IMG/VR virus record: IMGVR_UViG_3300042862_000198
Span: 1 to 64,000 of that record
From: a virus
Reading direction: 5' to 3' (one strand)
DNA: 64,000 nucleotides
Shown here: positions 38,204-45,259 of the stretch, in pieces
Layout: each line of letters starts with the position of its first letter
Position numbering within the stretch: the first letter of the stretch is position 1
The notes under the pieces: generated by a model
Database searches by the model: none
What the model saw: only the letters and a program-made list of their open reading frames with translations
Told to the model about the DNA's origin: nothing
Made by a program: the position numbers and the translations under genes

Positions 38204-38391
38204 TGTCTACAAGTATTAATACTAATAAAGTTCTTGGTAGTACAAGTGGCACATCAATAATAACAGATGGAGGGGGGGATGTAGTTACTAGCATTGTTGA
38301 TTCTTTTAAGACAAGGGTATTAGCTGATGGAGGTGTGTTCGAGGCTGAACCTTGTATACTAGCTCAATTAACACTTTTAAATAATATATAA
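38203..38391 (+). CDS. Hypothetical protein, 62 aa
   Basis: Begins MSTSINTNKVLGSTSGTSI. Gly-rich turn and a C-terminal helix (ILAQLTLLNN). Coupled to genes on both sides by one-base overlaps. It resembles short linker proteins of tail operons. Its base composition is a little less AT-rich. Not recognised. Confidence 0.65.
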   Translation: MSTSINTNKVLGSTSGTSIITDGGGDVVTSIVDSFKTRVLADGGVFEAEPCILAQLTLLNNI

Positions 38392-39584
38392 TGAGTTTAT
38401 TAACAGATGCAAGTTTAATTGTAACACCCAACGCTTATAAGGCAAGCAAGTTATATTCTGTTATTCCAAACACAGTTTTGGGCGATATGAATATTGTAAG
38501 AGCAACAACAGCTACAAGGGTAAATAGTGCAGGACTTATAGAAAGTGTTGCTATCAATGTTCCACGTTTAGATTATACATTAGGTAGTTGTCCAAGTATA
38601 TTGGTAGAGCCGCAGAGGACTAATTTAGTTTTATATAGTGAGCAGTTTAATAATGCAGCTTGGGATAAAGGAATAGGAGGAAGTATTTCAGCTAATTCAG
38701 TTATTTCACCAAGTGGAACTTTAACTGCAGATGCTTATACTTGGGCATCTTCAACAGTTTCATTTGCTTATTTATCACAAACTGTAGCAGCAATATCTCA
38801 AATTTCAAATACATTTTCTATATGGTTAAAAAGACCACTTGGTTCAGGAAGTCGTACAATAAGGCTTAATATTAGTGATCTATTTATTTCAACTGCACCT
38901 TCTTCTACTTTTACAGTTACAGAAACTTGGCAACGTTTTGAATTTACAAGAGCAAGTCCAAACACTACAGGAAATGTTGGGGTTGGACTTATATTTGGTA
39001 CATCAGGTACTCCTATTGCAGCAGGAGAAATCCTTGATGTATGGGGAGCTCAACTCGAAGCAGGCTCATCCCCAACATCCTATATTTCAACAACAGCAGC
39101 TACAGTAACACGAAATGCTGATGTAATTAGTAAGACAGGAATAAGTAGTTTGATAGGGCAGACTCAAGGGACTATCTATGCTGAAATCAATAATACTTTA
39201 ATGACATCTTATTCAACAGGTTATGTTATGAGAATATTTGCAGATGCTAATAATGAAGTATGGATAAGAAAAGAAGCAGGTTCAAATAAATATACTGCAA
39301 AATGGAGAGCTAATAGTGTAGATGTTTATACTCAATCAAATATATCTGTTTTAAATGGAAATAATAAGATTGCTATTGCATACAAAACAGGTGATTCAGC
39401 TGTATACTTAAATGGTACACAAATAGCAACAAGTGCAAGTACAGGAGCTTTTTCTGTAGCACCGAGTCAAATTGGTATAGGCTCTTCAAGTACTGCTGAT
39501 TTCTTTAATGACAGAATTGAATTAGCTACTCTATTCCCTACAAGATTAACGAATGCACAATTAGCAACCTTAACAACTCTATAA
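38391..39584 (+). CDS. Tail protein with carbohydrate-binding and LamG-like domains, 397 aa
   Basis: Residues 70-230 have the phrase VEPQRTNLVLYSEQFNNA, common to a phage tail module that ends in a beta-sandwich (WGAQLEAGSSPTSYI). Residues 250-397 follow with a concanavalin/LamG-like sandwich (GTIYAEINNTLM..., NGTQIATSAS). It is likely a receptor-binding protein. Codon use and base composition are less AT-rich than neighbours, as if recently acquired or exchanged. Confidence 0.8.
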   Translation: MSLLTDASLIVTPNAYKASKLYSVIPNTVLGDMNIVRATTATRVNSAGLIESVAINVPRLDYTLGSCPSILVEPQRTNLVLYSEQFNNAAWDKGIGGSISANSVISPSGTLTADAYTWASSTVSFAYLSQTVAAISQISNTFSIWLKRPLGSGSRTIRLNISDLFISTAPSSTFTVTETWQRFEFTRASPNTTGNVGVGLIFGTSGTPIAAGEILDVWGAQLEAGSSPTSYISTTAATVTRNADVISKTGISSLIGQTQGTIYAEINNTLMTSYSTGYVMRIFADANNEVWIRKEAGSNKYTAKWRANSVDVYTQSNISVLNGNNKIAIAYKTGDSAVYLNGTQIATSASTGAFSVAPSQIGIGSSSTADFFNDRIELATLFPTRLTNAQLATLTTL

Positions 39585-39862
39585 TGAACATCTACAAACT
39601 CAAATACATAACTAAAGCAGATGCTGAAAAAGACCTACAAAAAAAAGGAATCCTTGACTATTGTGAGGGTGTCCACGCAGTAGTTGAGATAGGTAAAATT
39701 ATCACTACTGATGGCATTTATGATGAAGAAGGCAATGAACTTAATGCTCCTGTATATGCTGATGGCTACCATTACGATGTGATGTGTGAGCAAGACATAG
39801 ATTTTGGAAGTAACTCAATAGAAGTAAACAACCCAAAACACGTTTTTTTAGGACATAATTAA
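39584..39862 (+). CDS. Small conserved tail-cluster protein, 92 aa
   Basis: Begins MNIYKLKYITKADAEKDLQKKG. Acidic, with EEGNELNAPVYADGYHYDVM; this layout follows tail-fibre genes in other Bacteroidota phages. It may be a chaperone or minor structural part. Overlaps the previous stop by one base. Confidence 0.7.
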   Translation: MNIYKLKYITKADAEKDLQKKGILDYCEGVHAVVEIGKIITTDGIYDEEGNELNAPVYADGYHYDVMCEQDIDFGSNSIEVNNPKHVFLGHN

Positions 39863-39880
39863 AATTATTATATTATATAT

Positions 39881-40369
39881 ATGAAATATTTATTATATTT
39901 ATTGTTAATTATTTTAGTTAGTTCTTGTTCTCTTGAAAAAAGATTAGCAAAGTATTGTCCACTATGTGTACAAAAAGATAGTACAGTAACTATAATACAA
40001 ATCAAAGATACTACAATTGTAATACCTGGAGAAACTATAACCTTAATTGACACTTTATATTGTGATTCATTAGGTAATATTATATCTAAACTAAAAGAAG
40101 ACTTAAGAGATAAAGATGGTACTTTAGTTAGTGTGCAAACTAAGATTAAAGATAATGTGTATTACACAAAAGCTAAAGTTCATACAATCTATAAAACAAT
40201 TAAAGGTAATGATGTCTATCATACCAGAGTTGTTACCAAAACTTTAAAACCAGAAAAAATTAAATACATTCCATGGTGGGTAAATTTCTTTGCTGTACTA
40301 GGGGTAATACTATTTATTATACTACTTGTATACTTTGGTTACAAGCTGATTAAACTTTATTTATTATGA
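39881..40369 (+). CDS. Unimolecular spanin (u-spanin), 162 aa
   Basis: The N-terminus is a lipoprotein signal with lipobox VSSC and Cys16. The middle is a periplasmic region with charged and Thr/Val strands (KLKEDLRDKDGTLVSVQTKIKDN). The C-terminus is a single hydrophobic segment (FFAVLGVILFIILLVYFGY, about 137-156) with a basic end. A lipid anchor in the outer membrane plus an inner-membrane helix is the signature of u-spanins, which fuse the two membranes in the last step of lysis. It overlaps the holin start by 4 bases. Confidence 0.75.
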   Translation: MKYLLYLLLIILVSSCSLEKRLAKYCPLCVQKDSTVTIIQIKDTTIVIPGETITLIDTLYCDSLGNIISKLKEDLRDKDGTLVSVQTKIKDNVYYTKAKVHTIYKTIKGNDVYHTRVVTKTLKPEKIKYIPWWVNFFAVLGVILFIILLVYFGYKLIKLYLL

Positions 40370-40833
40370 AAACACAATTATCACTATTACTAATATCTAT
40401 ACAACAAGAACTTTTGACTTTAATATCTATTTGCCTTGCATTCTTTTTACCAATCTCAGGAATACTGCTAATGATTGGAGTATTAATAGCTATTGATACT
40501 TTTACAGGGATATGGAAAGCTAATAAGTTAAATGAAAAAATTACTAGTAGAAAACTATCAAGTATAATTAGCAAATTAGCACTTTATGAGGTAACTGTAA
40601 TTATGTTTTTTCTTATAGACAAATTTATTCTTAATGATATCATACTAACTTTTTTTAGTGTACCATTTATGTTAACTAAAGTAGTAGCATTGGTCCTAGC
40701 TAGTATAGAAGTAATGAGTATTAATGAGAACTACAAAGTAGTAAAAGGCATAGACTTATGGCAATCAATGAAGTTATTATTTGCTAGAGCTAAGGATATT
40801 AAAGATGATATAACTAAAATAAACAAAAAATGA
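40366..40833 (+). CDS. Phage holin, 155 aa
   Basis: Several hydrophobic segments (LLISIQQELLTLISICLAFFLPI, LMIGVLIAIDTFTGI, then LYEVTVIMFFLIDKFI and LTKVVALVLASIEV) with the phrase IDTFTGIWKANKLNEKITSRK. This fits the phage holin 4 family, inner-membrane proteins that open lesions for the endolysin. It is placed between the spanin and a structural gene, and the C-terminus is basic, as usual. Confidence 0.8.
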   Translation: MKTQLSLLLISIQQELLTLISICLAFFLPISGILLMIGVLIAIDTFTGIWKANKLNEKITSRKLSSIISKLALYEVTVIMFFLIDKFILNDIILTFFSVPFMLTKVVALVLASIEVMSINENYKVVKGIDLWQSMKLLFARAKDIKDDITKINKK

Positions 40834-41429
40834 CTACTAAAGAACAAAGATTACAAGAATTAACTAATATTGCTCCAACAGTATCAGTCAAAATGGATAT
40901 GGAATGGTTAAGTTCAACTACTAATACTGCAGATTTTCAGATCCGGTTAACAAATACTGGAACAACAGTAGTTAAATTAAATGCTTTAATTATACGTGGT
41001 GTACATGCTCCAAAGTTAACAACAGGAGCAATAACCTGGAAAGCACTAAATGACAATACTGATCCGGCATGGTTAGGTTGGCCTAAAGTAACAACTAACT
41101 TACCGTATATCTCAGGACAAAGAAAATTAAATTTTTCTTCAGCAACAAATATCTTTACCAATGAGACAGCTCCTATTATACCTACTGACAAAGGAGTAGT
41201 AGTTGGAACTTTTAGGATTTCTACAACAACAACATGGAATCCAAATACTGACTTTAAATTTGTATGGGAAATGACAACAGGGGGAGTAGTAGGTTATGTA
41301 AATTTTGAAACACAATCTTCAACTTCATTACTACCAGTTGGTTTTATGCATTATGGACCAACAACATCTAATTCAATAGGTAAATGCTTAACAGTAACAG
41401 CACCAAGTACACAACCTTTAAGTAAATAA
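40830..41429 (+). CDS. Virion-associated hypothetical protein, 199 aa
   Basis: Beta-rich throughout (KMDMEWLSSTTNTADFQIRLTNTGT...) with few charged helices. Lies between holin and endolysin. It could be a tail or adhesion protein. No family recognised. Confidence 0.65.
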   Translation: MTTKEQRLQELTNIAPTVSVKMDMEWLSSTTNTADFQIRLTNTGTTVVKLNALIIRGVHAPKLTTGAITWKALNDNTDPAWLGWPKVTTNLPYISGQRKLNFSSATNIFTNETAPIIPTDKGVVVGTFRISTTTTWNPNTDFKFVWEMTTGGVVGYVNFETQSSTSLLPVGFMHYGPTTSNSIGKCLTVTAPSTQPLSK

Positions 41430-41435
41430 AGTTAA

Positions 41436-42029
41436 ATGTTATATACTAGAGAACAAATAGAAAAAGCAGTAAAAGAAAAAGGATACACTTATTTTAAAGG
41501 TCCTGGAAACTATGATGTTAATATAGTAGGAGTAAGAAACTCTGATACTGGTAAAACAGTAACTAATCTATTTGATGATAAGATAACTCTATCTTATAAG
41601 TTAGATGGAGTATGGCAGTATCATGAATGGGACAACACAACTGAGCCCGGTAAAAAAGGAGTTACACAATATCACAATGCTAATGGTGTAGCTAGATTAG
41701 TACCAGGACAATATAGAGGAGTATATGCCATATCTAAGCACCAAGGAAAGTATGAAGCTCTGTGCCAAAGACTAGGTAATGTGACTGTATGGAGAGATAA
41801 AAATAAAAACATGACCTTTGATGAAGTTGAAACAGATACAGGAATGTTTGGTATAAATATACACAAGGCAGGTTCAGTATCAAACTTTGTAGAGAATTGG
41901 TCAGAAGGATGTCAAGTATTTAAAAGATCAAAAGATTTTGATGCGTTCATGAAAATAATAAATAAAGCAAAAGACTTTTATGGTAATCATTTTACATATA
42001 CTTTACTAGAAAGTAAAGATATTAAATAA
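41436..42029 (+). CDS. Probable endolysin, YkuD/L,D-transpeptidase-like, 197 aa
   Basis: The core has GMFGINIHKAG with His143 and SEGCQVF with Cys159, which resembles the HG...S-x-GC active site of YkuD-fold enzymes. That His and Cys pair is the nucleophile site for peptidoglycan transpeptidases and related hydrolases. The N-terminal half is a strand-rich region. In a spanin-holin cassette, cell-wall hydrolysis is likely. The first part of the catalytic motif is degenerate, so exact chemistry is uncertain. Confidence 0.65.
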   Translation: MLYTREQIEKAVKEKGYTYFKGPGNYDVNIVGVRNSDTGKTVTNLFDDKITLSYKLDGVWQYHEWDNTTEPGKKGVTQYHNANGVARLVPGQYRGVYAISKHQGKYEALCQRLGNVTVWRDKNKNMTFDEVETDTGMFGINIHKAGSVSNFVENWSEGCQVFKRSKDFDAFMKIINKAKDFYGNHFTYTLLESKDIK

Positions 42030-42043
42030 TTAAACAAACAATT

Positions 42044-42202
42044 ATGAAATTTAGAAACAACTGGAAATCAGCAAGAAAACAATGGGATAAGATATCTATA
42101 AGACTTAGATTATCTTCAGTAGATGTATTTACTTTAGAGATAGATATCTATAGAGAATTTTACATGCTAACAATATTAAACTTAACTATTAAAAACAGAT
42201 AA
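42044..42202 (+). CDS. Small basic protein, 52 aa
   Basis: Begins MKFRNNWKSARKQWDKIS, strongly basic at first, with a C-terminal helix (REFYMLTILNLTIKN). It is too short for the usual gene finders but has good codon use and sits alone between endolysin and 42205. Function unknown. Confidence 0.5.
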   Translation: MKFRNNWKSARKQWDKISIRLRLSSVDVFTLEIDIYREFYMLTILNLTIKNR

Positions 42203-42204
42203 TC

Positions 42205-42510
42205 ATGAAAGATAGTAAAAATCAAATAATTAGATCTATGAAAAGTTATGAAACAGGAGGATCATCAGATGACCCTTGTATGGAGACTGTTATGGTAGAT
42301 GGTTGGCCAAAACGTAGAAGAAGACCTAAATGTGGAAAAACTAAAACATTTAGAGTTAGAAGTGCTGGAGAAAAATTAGGTCTTGGTGCTAAAATAGCAG
42401 CAGGAGCAGGTGCAGTAGGTTTAGGTATTGCAGAACTTACAAATAAAACTGTAAGTAATATGTTTAAGAAAAAACAAAAAAAAGGAGGCATTATTAAAAC
42501 TAAAAAATAA
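42205..42510 (+). CDS. Basic GG-motif protein with one hydrophobic segment, 101 aa
   Basis: Contains SYETGGSSDD, an Arg/Lys patch (PKRRRRPKCGKTK), a hydrophobic Gly/Ala segment (GLGAKIAAGAGAVGLGIA) and the end KKKQKKGGIIKTKK. That end is repeated exactly at the end of the gene at 54334-55026, so both belong to one set. It may associate with DNA or the membrane. Confidence 0.7.
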   Translation: MKDSKNQIIRSMKSYETGGSSDDPCMETVMVDGWPKRRRRPKCGKTKTFRVRSAGEKLGLGAKIAAGAGAVGLGIAELTNKTVSNMFKKKQKKGGIIKTKK

Positions 42511-42531
42511 AACTCTTATTTAAGCTATAAT

Positions 42532-42565
42532 AATCCAGGTAATTTAATTTATCTGGATTTTTTTT
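42532..42565 (+). terminator. Terminator ending the lysis unit
   Basis: AATCCAGGTAA pairs with TTTATCTGGATT (one G-T pair) and is followed by a run of T bases. It marks the end of the unit that carries lysis genes. Confidence 0.75.
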
Positions 42566-42596
42566 GTTTAAATATTTTTTATTTAAACTTTTATAG

Positions 42597-42604
42597 TATA
42601 TTTG
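42597..42604 (+). promoter_or_regulatory. TATATTTG promoter box for the packaging/head unit
   Basis: A perfect TAnnTTTG element 24 bases upstream of the 42628 start and just after the terminator. Confidence 0.45.
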
Positions 42605-42627
42605 TTTAAACTTTAAAAATATAAACA

Positions 42628-42897
42628 ATGGAAAATGTAAATCAACAAGAACAAGAATTAGATTTAACTCCTGAACAGTTAACAGAACGTAAGGAACAAA
42701 TGCTTTCTTTTTATACTGAATCTTTACCTTATTTAGAAGCTCAATTAAAATATGAAAGTTTACTAACTAGCATAGATGAAATAAGATTTAAAAGAACTAA
42801 TATTCAAATGCAGTATGCTATGTTAGCATCAGAAATGCAAGAAGGACCAGAAGAAGAAACTACTGAACCTACTAAAAGAACATTAAAGAAAAAGTAA
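42628..42897 (+). CDS. Acidic coiled-coil protein, 89 aa
   Basis: Very Glu-rich (EQELDLTPEQLTERKEQML, PEEETTEPTKRTLKKK end). Likely helical. First gene of the packaging unit, three bases from the next. It may assist scaffold or terminase assembly (inference). Not recognised. Confidence 0.65.
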   Translation: MENVNQQEQELDLTPEQLTERKEQMLSFYTESLPYLEAQLKYESLLTSIDEIRFKRTNIQMQYAMLASEMQEGPEEETTEPTKRTLKKK

Positions 42898-42899
42898 TC

Positions 42900-43277
42900 A
42901 TGGCTTTAGTTAACCAGGTACAGAAACGTGTAAAAATGCCCAAGTGGGACATTGTTAAATTTCAGATTTTAACTCATTGTTATGTTAATCATATAACAAT
43001 GAGTGATTCTGATCTTAACTGTCTTACTCTATTAAGTTTTAACCAACCTATAGAACTTACTCATTTTTGTTATGATGCTTCTGCAGAAGATGAAAAAATA
43101 TTTAAATCTTCTCAAACAGTAAGAAATTCTTTAAATAAATCAGAAAAAAATAATCTTATAATAAAAGATGATAGTAATAAAAAAATTATAATGTTAAATC
43201 CAAGTTTAAAAATACAAACTCAAGGTAAAATATTATTAGATTATAAATTTTTAGATAATGATTCCGAAGAAGTATAA
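42900..43277 (+). CDS. Conserved hypothetical protein near packaging genes, 125 aa
   Basis: Has KMPKWDIVKFQILTHCYVN and SDLNCLTLLSFNQPIELTHFC, followed by TVRNSLNKSEKNNLI. The middle looks like a winged helix or helix-turn-helix. I know the phrase pattern from other Bacteroidota phages, next to HU-like genes. Its 3' end overlaps the HU-like gene by 20 bases. Confidence 0.7.
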   Translation: MALVNQVQKRVKMPKWDIVKFQILTHCYVNHITMSDSDLNCLTLLSFNQPIELTHFCYDASAEDEKIFKSSQTVRNSLNKSEKNNLIIKDDSNKKIIMLNPSLKIQTQGKILLDYKFLDNDSEEV

Positions 43278-43647
43278 CATATTATACAAACATGTTGCAG
43301 AAGAATTAAATATTAGTGAAACACTTGTTGAAGATGTAATTTCTTTTTATTATAAAGAAGTAAGACAAAATCTTAGTAATCTAGTTTTTCCAAGAATTAA
43401 CATTGAAGGATTAGGACATTTTATTATAAGAACTAAACTTGTTAGAAATGCAATACCAAGATATACTAATTCACTTGAAAATCATGATACATCAACATTT
43501 GCAGCTTATTATAATAAAAAAGGTATTGAAACAAAATTAGAATTATTAATAGAACTAGATAAAATAATTCAACAACAAGAACTTAAAAAAATAAATTTTA
43601 TAAAAAATAAAAATGAAAAACCTTTTAACAACTCTGTGGAAGAATAA
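43258..43647 (+). CDS. HU/IHF-like DNA-bending protein, 129 aa
   Basis: The pattern LVEDVISFYYKEVRQNLSN, then RINIEGLGHFIIR and LVRNAI follows the HU/IHF fold: two helices and a beta arm. HU-family proteins wrap DNA and assist in packaging or gene control. A pair of IHF-like genes is a conserved feature of crAss-like phages. Only one copy is seen here. The C-terminal 40 residues extend beyond the fold as a basic helix (EKPFNN). Overlaps neighbours on both sides. Confidence 0.7.
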   Translation: MIPKKYNILYKHVAEELNISETLVEDVISFYYKEVRQNLSNLVFPRINIEGLGHFIIRTKLVRNAIPRYTNSLENHDTSTFAAYYNKKGIETKLELLIELDKIIQQQELKKINFIKNKNEKPFNNSVEE

Positions 43648-43915
43648 AAAACAAATTCTAGAAGGAGTAAAAAATTCTATTATTAGAGATGAATTTGTAG
43701 AAGAAGTAGCAAGAATAAGATATGATATCTGTAATACTTGTGAACTTAAAGGAAAAAAATGTGCAGTAAAAGGTACTGCTCCATGCTGCAATGAATGTGG
43801 ATGTTCTTTAACATTTAAGACTAGATCTTTATCTTCATCTTGTCCTCATCCAGAAGGTGCAAAGTGGGAAGCAATTATGAGTCAAGAAGAAGAAGATAAA
43901 CTTGATGCATTATGA
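43613..43915 (+). CDS. Zinc-ribbon protein, 100 aa
   Basis: Residues 38-85 contain CNTCELKGKKC, CCNECGC and a final SCPH: a double zinc ribbon. The first 30 residues are a basic helix (TLWKNKKQILEGVKNS). It lies in the packaging unit, overlapping HU-like and PD-(D/E)XK genes. Small zinc ribbons at this place could act in DNA recognition. Confidence 0.7.
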   Translation: MKNLLTTLWKNKKQILEGVKNSIIRDEFVEEVARIRYDICNTCELKGKKCAVKGTAPCCNECGCSLTFKTRSLSSSCPHPEGAKWEAIMSQEEEDKLDAL

Positions 43916-44745
43916 GTATTACATTTAATGCCATAGATCATAGTTATAATAGTATAAACACTGAAGGTATAGACTGGATTAGTGTAACAACTCTTGTTTC
44001 TCATTTTAAGAAATCCTTTGATGCTAAAAAGGTTGCTGAAAAAGTTTCTAAAAATAAAAAATCTAAATGGTATGGTATATCACCAGATGAAATTCAAAAT
44101 ATATGGAATGCTGAATCTACAAGAGCAACTACACTAGGAACTTACTATCATAACCAAAGAGAATCTGATTTATGTGCATTAGCATCTATTGAAAGAGAAG
44201 GTTTTACAATTCCAATATTTTCACCACTACCAGAAAAAGATGGTATAAAATATGCTTCTATACAAAAGTTAGAACCAGGAGTATATCCTGAACATATGAT
44301 GTATCTTAAATCAGTTGGTATTTGTGGACAATCAGATTTAGTAGAAATAGTAAATGGTAAAGTAAATATCATAGATTATAAAACTAATAAAGAAATAAAA
44401 ACAGAATCATATACAGATTGGGAAGGTAAGTCAGATAAACTATTACCACCTCTAGATAATTTAGATGATTGTAATTTTAATCACTATGCCTTACAATTAA
44501 GTATTTATATGTATATTATACTTAAGCATAATCCTAAATTAAAACCTGGAAGAATATTTATCCATCATATTTCATTTGAACAAGAAGATGTTGATAAATG
44601 GGGATACCCAATAGCTAAACTTAATTATAATAATGAACCCATTGTAAAAGAAGTACTTCCAATTGCAGTTCCTTATCTAGTTGATGAAGTAATAAGCATT
44701 ATGCATTATTTGCATGATAATAAACATAAAGTAAAAAAGAAATGA
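43912..44745 (+). CDS. PD-(D/E)XK nuclease, RecB-like, 277 aa
   Basis: The core motif (ICGQSDLVEIVNGKVNIIDYKTNKEIK, split here as ICGQSDLVEI and NIIDYKTNKE) has the Asp of the D-x-x-x motif and the DYKT motif III of lambda-exonuclease/RecB-type nucleases. Upstream helices carry a conserved GTYYH and the C-terminal helix VDEVISIMHYLHDNKH. It is likely to process DNA ends or act on recombination. Overlaps the zinc-ribbon gene by 4 bases and the next gene by 4. Confidence 0.8.
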   Translation: MSITFNAIDHSYNSINTEGIDWISVTTLVSHFKKSFDAKKVAEKVSKNKKSKWYGISPDEIQNIWNAESTRATTLGTYYHNQRESDLCALASIEREGFTIPIFSPLPEKDGIKYASIQKLEPGVYPEHMMYLKSVGICGQSDLVEIVNGKVNIIDYKTNKEIKTESYTDWEGKSDKLLPPLDNLDDCNFNHYALQLSIYMYIILKHNPKLKPGRIFIHHISFEQEDVDKWGYPIAKLNYNNEPIVKEVLPIAVPYLVDEVISIMHYLHDNKHKVKKK

Positions 44746-45257
44746 TTGTAAGATTATTTGATGTTCAGAATGGTGTGGTTATTCCTACAGAACATTGTTA
44801 TACACTAAAAGCCCTTAAAGATATAATGGATAACTATCCAGAAGATCATCTTAACATATATTTATATCTTTTTTATATGACTTGTCCTAATCCAGATTTG
44901 AATCCTTTTTTTCATACTCCTGAGATTGATAAAGAAAGTATTATTCTAAAAGAAATAAATGCTGAATTTTCTACAGAAGATGATGATATCTTTATTGCTT
45001 TACAGTTTTGTCAAAAAATGTATGAAACTCCTACATCAAGAGCTTATAAAGGAATGGCTTCTATGTTAGATAGATTAGCTAAATATATGGAGACTACACA
45101 GATTACAGCAGGAAGAGATGGTAATATTAATTCACTAGTAGCTGCAGCCAAAAACTTTGACCAGATTAGAGCATCATTTAAAGGAGTATATAAAGATCTT
45201 CAAGATGAACAATCTAGTAAAGTTAGAGGTGGAATTGGTATGGCTTATGATCAATAA
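44742..45257 (+). CDS. Hypothetical protein upstream of TerL, 171 aa (TerS position)
   Basis: Begins MIVRLFDVQNGVVIPTEHCY. Helical with MLDRLAKYMETTQITAGRDGNI and AKNFDQIRASFKGVYKDLQDE. The place directly before TerL is where a small terminase subunit would be, and the 3' half resembles a helical oligomer. No clear DNA-binding helix was found. I regard TerS as possible, not shown. Ends in a Gly-rich tail. Confidence 0.65.
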   Translation: MIVRLFDVQNGVVIPTEHCYTLKALKDIMDNYPEDHLNIYLYLFYMTCPNPDLNPFFHTPEIDKESIILKEINAEFSTEDDDIFIALQFCQKMYETPTSRAYKGMASMLDRLAKYMETTQITAGRDGNINSLVAAAKNFDQIRASFKGVYKDLQDEQSSKVRGGIGMAYDQ

Positions 45258-45259
45258 TT

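Noticed and set aside
40937-41191. Minus-strand frame opposite the 199-aa structural gene
   Set aside because: A shadow frame of a well-supported gene with no signals of its own.
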